Positions 24,104 to 31,983 of a stretch of 64,000 nucleotides of DNA are shown here, piece after piece; position 1 is the stretch's first letter; the number at the start of each line of letters is the position of its first letter. The translations under genes were made by a program, and so were the position numbers. The notes under the pieces are model-generated. The model searched no databases, was not told the origin of the DNA, and saw only the letters and a program-made list of their open reading frames with translations. This DNA comes from Chryseobacterium sp. VAUSW3 (GTDB taxonomy: Bacteria; Bacteroidota; Bacteroidia; Flavobacteriales; Weeksellaceae). Location: the NCBI RefSeq assembly GCF_002205795.1, contig NZ_NIUY01000002.1:496001-560000 (forward strand). The letters run 5' to 3'.

Positions 24104-24748
24104 ATGGAAGCTGTAAAAGTTGCAATTGTGGATGATCACAAGCTGGTTTCTAAAGCGCTTGAAAATATGATTTCACTGAATCCTAACTTTCAGGTTACGA
24201 TGAACTGTTTCAACGGACAGGATTTTATAGACGAGCTGGAGAAAGTAAAAACTTATCCCGATGTTGTTTTAATGGACATTAATATGCCGATTAAAAACGG
24301 TATTGAAACGACGGCGGAAATTTCACGTAAATTTCCTAATCTCAAAGTAATCGCTTTAACAATGGAGGATAATGAAGGAACAATTATTAAAATGATGAAA
24401 GCCGGCGCTAAAGGCTATCTGCTCAAAGATATGTCGCCCGATATTCTTTTTAATGCCATTAATATCGTGCATGAAAAAGGCATTTTTTATACCGATATGG
24501 TTACCCAGAGTCTTTTGAAAATTAAAACTGAAGAAAAATTCATGAAAAACCTGAATGAAACTTTAAAAGACCGTGAACTGGAATTTATTAAACTTGCCTG
24601 CTCCGAACTTACCTATAGGGAAATTGCAGATCAGATGTTCGTAAGTCCCCGTACCATAGATGGTTACAGAGATTCAATTTTTCTGAAACTTAATGTAAAA
24701 ACCCGCGTCGGTATTGTTCTGTTTGCAATAAAACACAACTTATGTTAA
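24104..24748 (+). CDS. LuxR/NarL-family response regulator
   Basis: 214 residues. The receiver has D10/D11, phosphoacceptor D58 (VVLMDINMP) and 'AKGYLLKD' with the conserved Lys. The C-terminal GerE-type helix-turn-helix is 'RELEFIKLACSELTYREIAD', then 'VSPRTIDGYRDSIFLKL'. It is the cognate partner of the kinase just upstream. The same direct-repeat element stands before its operon and again starts 5 bp after its stop codon, so it is the best candidate to bind that element. This is inference. Confidence 0.94.
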   Translation: MEAVKVAIVDDHKLVSKALENMISLNPNFQVTMNCFNGQDFIDELEKVKTYPDVVLMDINMPIKNGIETTAEISRKFPNLKVIALTMEDNEGTIIKMMKAGAKGYLLKDMSPDILFNAINIVHEKGIFYTDMVTQSLLKIKTEEKFMKNLNETLKDRELEFIKLACSELTYREIADQMFVSPRTIDGYRDSIFLKLNVKTRVGIVLFAIKHNLC

Positions 24749-24753
24749 AAAAG

Positions 24754-24772
24754 GGTGTTTTCACGGTATTTT
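24754..24772 (+). promoter_or_regulatory. Direct-repeat element, copy 2
   Basis: GGTGTTTT (24754-24761), CAC, GGTATTTT (24765-24772). Its second G lies 34 bp from a -7 box, the same distance as in copy 1. Confidence 0.75.
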
Positions 24773-24788
24773 TAAGATAATTATTAAT

Positions 24789-24796
24789 TACTTTTG
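24789..24796 (+). promoter_or_regulatory. -7 box (TACTTTTG) behind the sensory operon
   Basis: Exact TAnnTTTG match 34 bp from copy 2 of the repeat element. No plus-strand gene of normal size follows. Confidence 0.65.
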
Positions 24797-24802
24797 TGGT
24801 AT

Positions 24803-24858
24803 CAAATATGACACAAATAATGAAAAAAAGAGAACCGGTTTTTGGCTGGTTCTTTTTT
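24803..24858 (+). ncRNA. Possible small RNA of about 55 nt
   Basis: From the expected start about 7 bases after the -7 box to the terminator T run. It has no ribosome-binding leader; the only ORF starts 5 bases in and runs through the terminator. The promoter has the same repeat element and spacing as the sensory operon. Existence as a transcript is inferred. Confidence 0.4.
24831..24858 (+). terminator. Intrinsic terminator behind the sensory operon
   Basis: AGAACC / GGTTCT stem with an 11-base loop, extended by A-T pairs and followed by a run of T. It ends the regulator transcript, the possible small RNA, or both. Confidence 0.8.
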
Positions 24859-24914
24859 ATTTTTAAATACCAAAAAAGTAAGTATTTAAATCGCTTAAAG
24901 CATGTTTACAATTT

Positions 24915-25601
24915 TTAATATTTACGCATCAATAGCTCCCTCAAAATCTTCACTCCTTCAGTCGCGGAAGTTTTAAAAAAGTTCTCATATTTTGCATAAC
25001 TGTTTTCAAGATTTGGGTCGATTACAAAAATTTCGCAGTTCGCCGGAACATAATCTATAAGCCCAGCAGCCGGATAAACCTGCATCGATGTTCCGATAAT
25101 TAAAAAAATCTCTGCTTCTGAAGCTAACTGAATTGCCTTCTCCATTTCAGGAACAATTTCACCAAACCAAACAATGTGCGGACGGAGCTGAACACCATTG
25201 GCATCGCAATCACCCACATATAAATCTTTTTCCCAGTGGAAAATTTCAGTTTCTGAATTAAGTGGACGTACTTTCAACAGTTCACCATGAAGATGGATAA
25301 CCTTACTTGAGCCCGCTCTTTCATGAAGATCATCTACATTTTGGGTAATAATTTCCACATCAAAAAACGCTTCCAGTTCCGCTAATATTAAGTGTGCAGC
25401 ATTTGGTTTTACTTCCAATAGTTGTTTTCTTCTAGCGTTATAAAAGTCCAGTACCATCTGCGGATTTTTCTCAAAGCCTTCAAAACTCGCAACATCCTCA
25501 ATGCGGTGATTTTCCCACAACCCATTCGAATCCCGGAATGTCTTCACGCCGCTTTCTGCAGAAATCCCTGCACCGGAAAATACTACCAATTTCTTTTTCA
25601 T
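24915..25601 (-). CDS. cobB: NAD-dependent protein deacylase (sirtuin, CobB-like)
   Basis: 228 residues. NAD-binding motifs are GAGISAESG (10-18), 'TFRDSNGLW', 'TQNVDDLHERAG' and catalytic H105 in HLHG. Y54 and R57 (FYNARR) are the pair that marks class III sirtuins acting on succinyl- or malonyl-lysine. The usual four zinc cysteines are absent; only one Cys remains in the segment between HLHG and 'LRPHIVWFGE'. It is thus a zinc-free variant of the family. Monocistronic and leftward, ending into the region of the possible small RNA. Confidence 0.93.
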   Translation of the reverse strand: MKKKLVVFSGAGISAESGVKTFRDSNGLWENHRIEDVASFEGFEKNPQMVLDFYNARRKQLLEVKPNAAHLILAELEAFFDVEIITQNVDDLHERAGSSKVIHLHGELLKVRPLNSETEIFHWEKDLYVGDCDANGVQLRPHIVWFGEIVPEMEKAIQLASEAEIFLIIGTSMQVYPAAGLIDYVPANCEIFVIDPNLENSYAKYENFFKTSATEGVKILRELLMRKY

Positions 25602-25690
25602 GATTCTACTTTAAAAATAATTATTAATGTTGCTAAAACTTGCTTTAAAAGACTGCGGCTTAAATTTATGGAAATTGTTTACAAAATCGC

Positions 25691-25698
25691 TAAATTTG
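25691..25698 (+). promoter_or_regulatory. -7 box (TAAATTTG) of gpmI
   Basis: Exact TAnnTTTG match, 24 bp before the ATG. Confidence 0.65.
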
Positions 25699-25722
25699 TA
25701 AGCATAATAAAATATATTCAAA

Positions 25723-27252
25723 ATGTCAAAGAAAGCCATTTTAGCCATACTCGACGGGTGGGGATTAGGAACTGACCCGGAAGTTTCAGCGATCGCTCAG
25801 GCAAACACCCCTTTTATAGATTCCTGTTATAATAATTTCCCTAATACAACGCTGGAAGCCAGCGGAATTGCTGTCGGCTTGCCTTTCGGGCAGATGGGGA
25901 ATTCGGAAGTAGGCCACATGAATTTAGGCGCCGGAAGAGTTGTTTATCAAAATCTGGTAAAACTTAACATGGCTGTCGAAAATGCAACTTTAGGAAAAGA
26001 AAATGTAATTACCCAGGCATTTGAATATGCCAGTTTGAACAAGAAAAAAGTTCATTTTATTGGATTAGTTTCCGATGGAGGCGTTCATTCCCATATCAAT
26101 CATTTAAAAGGTTTGCTCACCGCAGCGCATGAGTATGGCTTGAATGACGATGTTTTTGTGCACGCATTTACTGATGGACGCGACTGTGATCCGCATTCGG
26201 GGAAGGGTTTTATTGCAGACATTTTAGATCACATGAAACTTACGACAGGGAAACTCGCTTCAGTTACCGGAAGATATTACGCGATGGATCGTGATAAAAG
26301 ATGGGAGCGTGTAAAATTAGCTTATGATGCCCTTGTAAAAGGAATAGGTGAGCCTACACATGATATTTTATCTACATTCGACAACTGTTATAAAGACGGA
26401 ATTACCGACGAATTCCTGCGTCCGATTATCTGCCTAAAAGAAAGTAATTTGCCTGTTACTAAGATTGAAAATGATGATGTGGTTTTCTGTTTCAACTTCC
26501 GGACAGATCGCGGGCGGGAAATTACAGAAGTCCTTTCACAGAACGATTTTCCTGAATTTGGAATGAACCATCTTAATCTTTATTATGTTACAATGACGAA
26601 CTATGATAAAGATTATAAAAATATTAAAGTGGTTTTCGACGAAAAGGTTCTGGAGCAAACCATGGGCGAAATTTTAGAGCGGAACGGAAAAACCCAGATT
26701 AGGGTAGCAGAAACTGAGAAATATCCGCATGTTACGTTTTTCTTTTCCGGCGGAAGAGAAGACGAATTTTTAGGAGAAAGAAGATTGCTTTGCCCAAGCC
26801 CAAAAGATGTTCCGACTTACGATTTCAAACCGGAAATGTCTGCTTATGACATTACAGAAAAAATTCTCCCGGAAATCGAAAATGAGACAGCAGATTTTAT
26901 CTGCCTGAATTTTGCAAATACCGATATGGTAGGCCATACTGGCGTTTTTTCTGCAGCCGTGAAAGCAGCGGAAACCGTAGATTCCTGCATCCAGAAAGTT
27001 GCAACTGCAGGTTATGAACACGGTTATGCCGTTTTCATTCTTGCGGATCATGGAAATTCTGATGTGATGAAAAATCCGGACGGAAGTCCAAATACCCAAC
27101 ATTCAACAAATCTGGTTCCGCTGATCGTAATGGATAAAGACCGAACATGGAATTTAAAACCTGGTAAATTGGGTGATGTTGCTCCTTCAATTTTAACAGT
27201 AATGGGCGTTCCGGTTCCGGAAATCATGACCGGAGAAATTCTTGTGAGTTAG
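25723..27252 (+). CDS. gpmI: 2,3-bisphosphoglycerate-independent phosphoglycerate mutase
   Basis: Interconverts 3- and 2-phosphoglycerate in glycolysis, using manganese and no bisphosphoglycerate. 509 residues, the normal length. Metal-binding D11 lies in ILDGWG, and the phosphoserine nucleophile is S61 in 'GNSEVGHMNLGAGR'. The C-terminal metal cluster is visible in 'NFANTDMVGHTG' and 'ILADHGNSD'. A single gene with its own promoter. Confidence 0.98.
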   Translation: MSKKAILAILDGWGLGTDPEVSAIAQANTPFIDSCYNNFPNTTLEASGIAVGLPFGQMGNSEVGHMNLGAGRVVYQNLVKLNMAVENATLGKENVITQAFEYASLNKKKVHFIGLVSDGGVHSHINHLKGLLTAAHEYGLNDDVFVHAFTDGRDCDPHSGKGFIADILDHMKLTTGKLASVTGRYYAMDRDKRWERVKLAYDALVKGIGEPTHDILSTFDNCYKDGITDEFLRPIICLKESNLPVTKIENDDVVFCFNFRTDRGREITEVLSQNDFPEFGMNHLNLYYVTMTNYDKDYKNIKVVFDEKVLEQTMGEILERNGKTQIRVAETEKYPHVTFFFSGGREDEFLGERRLLCPSPKDVPTYDFKPEMSAYDITEKILPEIENETADFICLNFANTDMVGHTGVFSAAVKAAETVDSCIQKVATAGYEHGYAVFILADHGNSDVMKNPDGSPNTQHSTNLVPLIVMDKDRTWNLKPGKLGDVAPSILTVMGVPVPEIMTGEILVS

Positions 27253-27333
27253 TTTTACATAAAATAATATCTTTTTAGGCGATTAATTTTTAGTTTTTCA
27301 AAAAAGCTATGCATGAAATACTAAAATTTAATA

Positions 27334-27341
27334 TATATTTG
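27334..27341 (+). promoter_or_regulatory. -7 box (TATATTTG) of the desaturase gene
   Basis: Exact TAnnTTTG match, 21 bp before the ATG at 27363; it excludes the upstream in-frame ATG at 27309. Confidence 0.7.
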
Positions 27342-27362
27342 TCTCTTCTAAAAAGCAAAATA

Positions 27363-28340
27363 ATGTATAATAAATTAGTGAGAATTGAAGTCATGCGGAA
27401 TTTAGGTAAAGAAGTTGATGACTTTATTTCCTCCTATTTAACGCCTGTTGAAAAAATTTGGCAACCTACAGATTTCCTTCCGGATCCTTCTGCAGATAGC
27501 TTTAAGCACGATGTAGAGGAGCTTCAGACCTATGCTCAGGAAATGGGATACGATCTTTTTGTTACCCTAATCGGCGACTGTATCACCGAAGAGGCATTGC
27601 CGAGTTATGAATCCTGGATTATGGGAATCGACGGTGTAGAACAGGAAAACAGATCCGGCTGGTCGCAGTGGGTTAGAAGCTGGACTGCTGAAGAAAACCG
27701 TCATGGCGATTTGCTCAACAAATACCTTTATCTATGTGGCCGCGTAAATATGCGCGAAGTAGAAATTACCACACAGTATTTAATTCAGGACGGTTTCGAT
27801 ATCGGAACGTCTATGGATCCTTACAGAAATTTTGTATATACCAGTTTTCAGGAAACGGCAACTAATATTTCGCACCGTAGAGTAGGCTCTCTTGCCAAAC
27901 AGACAGGAAATACCAAATTATCGAGAATGTGTGGTGTGATCGCTGCTGACGAAGCCCGACATGCAAAAGCCTACAAACAGTTCGTTACAAGAATATTTGA
28001 ACTGGATCCATCCGAAATGATGCTTGCTTTTGAAGACATGATGCGTAAAAAAATCGTGATGCCTGCACACTTAATGCGCGAATCTGGCCAGAAAGCAGGT
28101 GAACTTTGGGGACATTTCTCCGATGCGGCACAAAGAGCTATGGTTTACACCGGTCAGGATTACATCAACATTCTCAGTGATCTTCTTGCAGACTGGAAAA
28201 TTGAACATATCTCCGGACTTACCGAAAAAGCTGAAAAAGCACAGGAATATTTAATGAAACTTCCGGCCAGGCTTCAAAGAATTACCGACAGAATTGCAAC
28301 TCCTGATTTAGAATACCAGTTTAAATGGGTAAAATCATAA
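27363..28340 (+). CDS. Acyl-ACP desaturase (ferritin-like di-iron enzyme)
   Basis: 325 residues of the soluble stearoyl-ACP desaturase family, best known from plastids and actinobacteria and also present in Bacteroidota. It introduces a double bond into acyl chains bound to carrier protein, using reduced ferredoxin and oxygen. The two di-iron EXXH motifs are EENRH and DEARH; further iron-ligand glutamates lie in 'ITEEALPSYE' and 'SFQETATNISH'. The start at 27363 (MYNKLVRIEV) follows from the promoter. It would tune membrane fluidity. A terminator follows. Confidence 0.92.
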   Translation: MYNKLVRIEVMRNLGKEVDDFISSYLTPVEKIWQPTDFLPDPSADSFKHDVEELQTYAQEMGYDLFVTLIGDCITEEALPSYESWIMGIDGVEQENRSGWSQWVRSWTAEENRHGDLLNKYLYLCGRVNMREVEITTQYLIQDGFDIGTSMDPYRNFVYTSFQETATNISHRRVGSLAKQTGNTKLSRMCGVIAADEARHAKAYKQFVTRIFELDPSEMMLAFEDMMRKKIVMPAHLMRESGQKAGELWGHFSDAAQRAMVYTGQDYINILSDLLADWKIEHISGLTEKAEKAQEYLMKLPARLQRITDRIATPDLEYQFKWVKS

Positions 28341-28364
28341 TACAGCTTAATAATTAATTTCTGG

Positions 28365-28392
28365 GAGTGGTTGTTTTTCAACCGCTCTTTTA
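28365..28392 (+). terminator. Terminator of the desaturase gene
   Basis: GAGTGGTTG / CAACCGCTC stem (one G-T pair), 5-base T loop, followed by TTTTATTTTATT. Confidence 0.8.
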
Positions 28393-28398
28393 TTTTAT

Positions 28399-28406
28399 TA
28401 TCTTTG
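28399..28406 (+). promoter_or_regulatory. -7 box (TATCTTTG) of the HAD-map operon
   Basis: Exact TAnnTTTG match 21 bp before the ATG at 28428. Confidence 0.7.
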
Positions 28407-28427
28407 CACATCTGAAATTTTAGAATA

Positions 28428-28859
28428 ATGAAAAGCAATAAAAAACTGGCCATTGATTTCGACGGAACTATTGTTGAAGACGCATATCCCGGAATTGGCA
28501 AACCCAAAACTTTTGCATTTGAAACCCTTAAAAAACTTCAGTCCGAAGGTTACAGATTAATTTTGTGGACTTACAGACACGGGAAAACTTTAGATGAAGC
28601 TGTAGAATTCTGCAAAAAAAATGGTGTTGAATTTTATGCCGTTAATTCAAGTTTTGAAGGTGAAATTTTTGATCATTCACAAGCTTCGCGAAAAATTGAT
28701 GCCGATTTATTTATCGATGACAGAAACCTTGGCGGATTTCCGGGTTGGGGCGAAATCTATAACATCATCAATGAAAGAATCGAATTCCGTGTTGAAGGCT
28801 CAGAAGTTTTAGCCTATTCTAAAATTAAAAAAGACAAGAAAAAAGGACTTTTCTGGTAA
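28428..28859 (+). CDS. Small HAD-superfamily hydrolase
   Basis: 143 residues. Motif I is DFDGTIVE near residue 10, with the nucleophilic Asp and general acid Asp. A Thr in 'LILWTYRHG' serves as motif II and the acidic pair in 'LFIDDRNLGG' as the C-terminal motif. It has no large cap domain. The protein is probably a phosphatase acting on a small metabolite, but the substrate is unknown. It lies 12 bp ahead of map, in one operon with map and a methyltransferase. Confidence 0.85.
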   Translation: MKSNKKLAIDFDGTIVEDAYPGIGKPKTFAFETLKKLQSEGYRLILWTYRHGKTLDEAVEFCKKNGVEFYAVNSSFEGEIFDHSQASRKIDADLFIDDRNLGGFPGWGEIYNIINERIEFRVEGSEVLAYSKIKKDKKKGLFW

Positions 28860-28871
28860 AAGTTATTTCCT

Positions 28872-29681
28872 ATGATTATATTAAAGACACTCGACGAGCT
28901 GAGGCTGATGCGCGAAAGTGCACAACTTGTTTCCAAAACTTTAGGAATGCTTGCCAAAGAAATAAAACCCGGCGCTACAACCAACCATTTGGATAAACTT
29001 GGTGGCGAATTCATCCGTGATCACGGTGGCGAACCTGCATTTTTAGGAATGTACGGTTTCCCAAAAAACCTTTGTATTTCGCCTAACGCAGAAGTAGTAC
29101 ACGGCATTCCGAACGACAAACCTTTGGTGGAAGGCGACATCCTTTCAGTGGATTGTGGTGTGTATATGAATGGTTTTTATGGGGACCATGCCTATTCATT
29201 CGAGGTGGGCGAAGTAGCTCCAGAGACCAAAAAAATGCTGAAGGTTACCAAAGAATCTTTATACAAAGGCATTGCACAGTGCGTCCGCGGAAAAAGAGTA
29301 GGAGATATCTCCAATGCCATTCAGGAACATTGTGAAAAACACGGTTATGGTGTTGTGCGCGAATTGGTTGGGCACGGTTTGGGCAGAAAAATGCACGAAG
29401 ATCCTCAGGTACCGAATTACGGCAGAAAAGGCAGCGGAAAAGTTCTAAAAGACGGAATTGTACTCGCCATCGAACCTATGGTAAATTTAGGAACCGAAAA
29501 AGTGAAGTTTCACGATGATGGATGGACGGTGACTTCTCTCGACAATTCACCTTCTGCGCATTTCGAACATGATGTTTGTATTATTAATGGCAAACCCGTT
29601 TTGCTTTCAACATTCAGCTATATTTATGAAGCGCTGGGAATTGTAAGCGACGAAGAAAAACCATTTACGCTGGATTTTTAA
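28872..29681 (+). CDS. map: Methionine aminopeptidase, type I
   Basis: Removes the initiator methionine from nascent proteins. 269 residues. The five metal ligands are visible as D94, D105, H168, E201 and E232, and the substrate His is H77 in VVHGIPN. No N-terminal zinc-finger extension and no type II insertion are present. Its stop overlaps the next start (TAATG). Confidence 0.97.
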   Translation: MIILKTLDELRLMRESAQLVSKTLGMLAKEIKPGATTNHLDKLGGEFIRDHGGEPAFLGMYGFPKNLCISPNAEVVHGIPNDKPLVEGDILSVDCGVYMNGFYGDHAYSFEVGEVAPETKKMLKVTKESLYKGIAQCVRGKRVGDISNAIQEHCEKHGYGVVRELVGHGLGRKMHEDPQVPNYGRKGSGKVLKDGIVLAIEPMVNLGTEKVKFHDDGWTVTSLDNSPSAHFEHDVCIINGKPVLLSTFSYIYEALGIVSDEEKPFTLDF

Positions 29682-30445
29682 TGAAAAAAATCACCAAATT
29701 CCTTTTAAACAAAATCCCAAGACCAATGCTTATTAACTTAAGCATTTTTCTTCGGCCGTTGATTTATCAGTTGTTTAAAGGCAATACATTCACCGATCCG
29801 ATTGACGGCAAATCTTACCGTAAATTTTTACCTTACGGATACGGAAGACAGCGCGAAAATGCACTTTCTCCGGGAACTTTAAGTCTCGAAAGACACCGCC
29901 AAATGTGGCTTTATCTGAAAAATGAAACCGATTTTTTTACCAAAAATTATAAAGTTCTTCACATTGCGCCGGAACAGGAATTTCTAAGGAAATTCAAAAA
30001 AATGAAAAATCTGGATTATACTTCAGCCGATTTGTTTTCACCGATTGTTGATGTAAAAGCAGATATTCTAGATCTTCCGTTTGAAGATGAAAGCTTTGAC
30101 ATCATTTTTTGCAATCACGTTTTGGAGCATATTGAAGACGACAGAAAGGCGATGAGCGAGCTTTATCGCATAATGAGAAAAGGCGGATGGGGAATTTTTC
30201 AGGTTCCGATGAAAAATTCTTTAGAAAAAACCTACGAAGATTTCAGTATTAACGATCCTAAAGAAAGACAGAAACATTTCGGGCAGTACGACCACGTTCG
30301 CTGGTACGGAATGGATTACTTTGAAAGACTAAAAAGTGTTGGTTTTCAAACCGATATCAATTTTTATTCAAGAAAATTTTCCGATGAAAATCGAAAAAAA
30401 TTTGGTCTTATTGAAAATGAAATCCTTCCGGTAGTTTTCAAATAA
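29681..30445 (+). CDS. Class I SAM-dependent methyltransferase
   Basis: 254 residues. The SAM-binding region is 'YKVLHIAPEQEF' (a modified motif I), then 'DYTSADLFSPIVDVKADILDL', and the motif around 'FDIIFCNHVLEHIEDDRKAM', typical of Methyltransf_11 proteins. A basic N-terminal part and 'KSYRKFLPYGYGRQRENALS'-like segment precede it. The substrate is unknown. It is translationally coupled to map, an arrangement seen in related flavobacteria as far as I recall. Confidence 0.85.
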   Translation: MKKITKFLLNKIPRPMLINLSIFLRPLIYQLFKGNTFTDPIDGKSYRKFLPYGYGRQRENALSPGTLSLERHRQMWLYLKNETDFFTKNYKVLHIAPEQEFLRKFKKMKNLDYTSADLFSPIVDVKADILDLPFEDESFDIIFCNHVLEHIEDDRKAMSELYRIMRKGGWGIFQVPMKNSLEKTYEDFSINDPKERQKHFGQYDHVRWYGMDYFERLKSVGFQTDINFYSRKFSDENRKKFGLIENEILPVVFK

Positions 30446-30463
30446 TAACAATTCAATTATCGC

Positions 30464-30471
30464 TATCTTTG
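30464..30471 (+). promoter_or_regulatory. -7 box (TATCTTTG) upstream of era
   Basis: Exact TAnnTTTG match 70 bp before the era ATG. Confidence 0.55.
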
Positions 30472-30541
30472 CAAGATAGTTTTCAGAACAGGGAATTCCG
30501 ATTCATCACCATTCTGAAAAATCACTTAAATTTCAATTAAA

Positions 30542-31417
30542 ATGCACAAGGCAGGATTCGTAAATATCGTTGGGAAACCCAATGTCGGGAAATCAACACT
30601 TCTTAATAAACTGATGGGCGAGAAGCTCGCGATTGTTACCCAGAAAGCACAAACCACAAGACACAGGATTTTTGGGATGTACAACGAAGAAGATTTACAG
30701 ATTGTATTTTCGGATACGCCGGGAGTTTTGGATCCGAAGTACGGTTTACAGGAAAAAATGATGGATTTTGTGAAGGATTCTCTTCAGGATGCCGATGTTT
30801 TCTTGTTTATTGTTGATATTTTAGATAAAACTGAACCTTTCGAATTTTTGGTAGAAAAACTCAATAAAATTCCGGTTCCGGTTCTTATTCTGATCAATAA
30901 AATTGACGAATCCAACCAGGAAGATCTTGAAAAAGCAATGGAGCAGTGGCACGAAAGAATTCCAAAGGCTGAAATTCTTCCTATCTCTGCTTTAAAAGGT
31001 TTCAATACCGATGTAATCTTACCAAAACTGAAATCTTTGCTTCCGGAAAATCCACCATATTACGATAAAGATCTTTATACCGATAAGCCTGAAAGATTCT
31101 TCGTTAACGAAGCGATCCGTGAAAAAATCCTGTTGAATTACGAGAAAGAAATTCCGTATTCTGTAGAAGTTGTTACCGAAATGTTTAAGGAAAAAGAAGG
31201 AATTATCTTCATTGACTCCATTATTTATGTTGAAAGAGACACCCAAAAAGGAATTATTATCGGTCATAAAGGTGAAGCCATTAAGAAAGTTGGAACCGAA
31301 GCGCGACTTGATCTGGAAAAATTCTTCGCCAAAAAAATACATCTGAATCTTTTTGTAAAAGTGAAAAAAGACTGGCGGAAAAATGAAAGGGATTTAAAGA
31401 ATTTCGGATATCGATAA
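30542..31417 (+). CDS. era: GTPase Era
   Basis: Ribosome-assembly GTPase that binds 16S rRNA near its 3' end. 291 residues. G1 is GKPNVGKST (11-19), the effector loop 'TTRHRIFG', G3 DTPG, and G4 NKID. The C-terminal KH domain includes the segment 'GIIIGHKGEAIKKVGTEARL'. The length and order are standard for the family. Confidence 0.98.
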   Translation: MHKAGFVNIVGKPNVGKSTLLNKLMGEKLAIVTQKAQTTRHRIFGMYNEEDLQIVFSDTPGVLDPKYGLQEKMMDFVKDSLQDADVFLFIVDILDKTEPFEFLVEKLNKIPVPVLILINKIDESNQEDLEKAMEQWHERIPKAEILPISALKGFNTDVILPKLKSLLPENPPYYDKDLYTDKPERFFVNEAIREKILLNYEKEIPYSVEVVTEMFKEKEGIIFIDSIIYVERDTQKGIIIGHKGEAIKKVGTEARLDLEKFFAKKIHLNLFVKVKKDWRKNERDLKNFGYR

Positions 31418-31456
31418 ACAAAAAGCCCAGCCATTGCGTTTTACAAAGGATTTTCT

Positions 31457-31464
31457 TATTTTTG
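31457..31464 (+). promoter_or_regulatory. -7 box (TATTTTTG) of the DoxX-family gene
   Basis: Exact TAnnTTTG match 14 bp before the ATG. Confidence 0.6.
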
Positions 31465-31478
31465 GTAAAAATTGATAC

Positions 31479-31907
31479 ATGAATTATTTTACTTCAACGA
31501 AAAGCAATCCTTTAATTATAGATATTGTTCTTCTTGTTATTAGAATTTTTGTTGGTTTTGCAATGCTGTCGCATGGTTTTCCTAAGCTGCAGGACTTGCT
31601 GTCAGGTGAAGAAATTCAGTTTTTCAGCTTTATGGGTCTTAGTGCTAAAACATCGCTCACCTTAGCGGTTTTTGCTGAATTTGTGTGTTCTATTTTTATC
31701 ATCCTCGGCCTTTTTACGAGGTTTGCAGTATTCTTTCTGATTATTACAATGGCTGTTGCCGGACTTATTGTACACGGCGGAGATCCTTTCCAGAAAAAAG
31801 AAACCAGTTTGCTATATCTCTCTGTTTATCTCATGCTTTTTGCTTTCGGTCCGGGGAAATTCTCGGTCGATTACATGATTGGCAGAAGAAAAGAAAACAA
31901 TTGGTAA
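31479..31907 (+). CDS. DoxX-family membrane protein
   Basis: 142 residues with four hydrophobic helices. Family marks are 'RIFVGFAMLSHGFPKLQDL' in helix 1, 'AVFAEFVCSIFIILGLFTR' in helix 2, and 'LYLSVYLMLFAFGPGKFSVD' at the C-terminus. DoxX-like proteins are linked to quinone or redox functions in some organisms, but the biochemical role here is unknown. It has its own promoter; the following peptidase gene lies 76 bp downstream. Confidence 0.9.
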   Translation: MNYFTSTKSNPLIIDIVLLVIRIFVGFAMLSHGFPKLQDLLSGEEIQFFSFMGLSAKTSLTLAVFAEFVCSIFIILGLFTRFAVFFLIITMAVAGLIVHGGDPFQKKETSLLYLSVYLMLFAFGPGKFSVDYMIGRRKENNW

Positions 31908-31983
31908 CATCAGCTTACATTGAAAATTACAAATGCATTAACGCAAGTTTCTGCATTTTTTTATAAAACCAAATCTAATATTT

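Noticed and set aside
24808-24918. 36-codon ORF in the possible small RNA
   Set aside because: It would start about 5 bases into the transcript and has the terminator inside its coding part.
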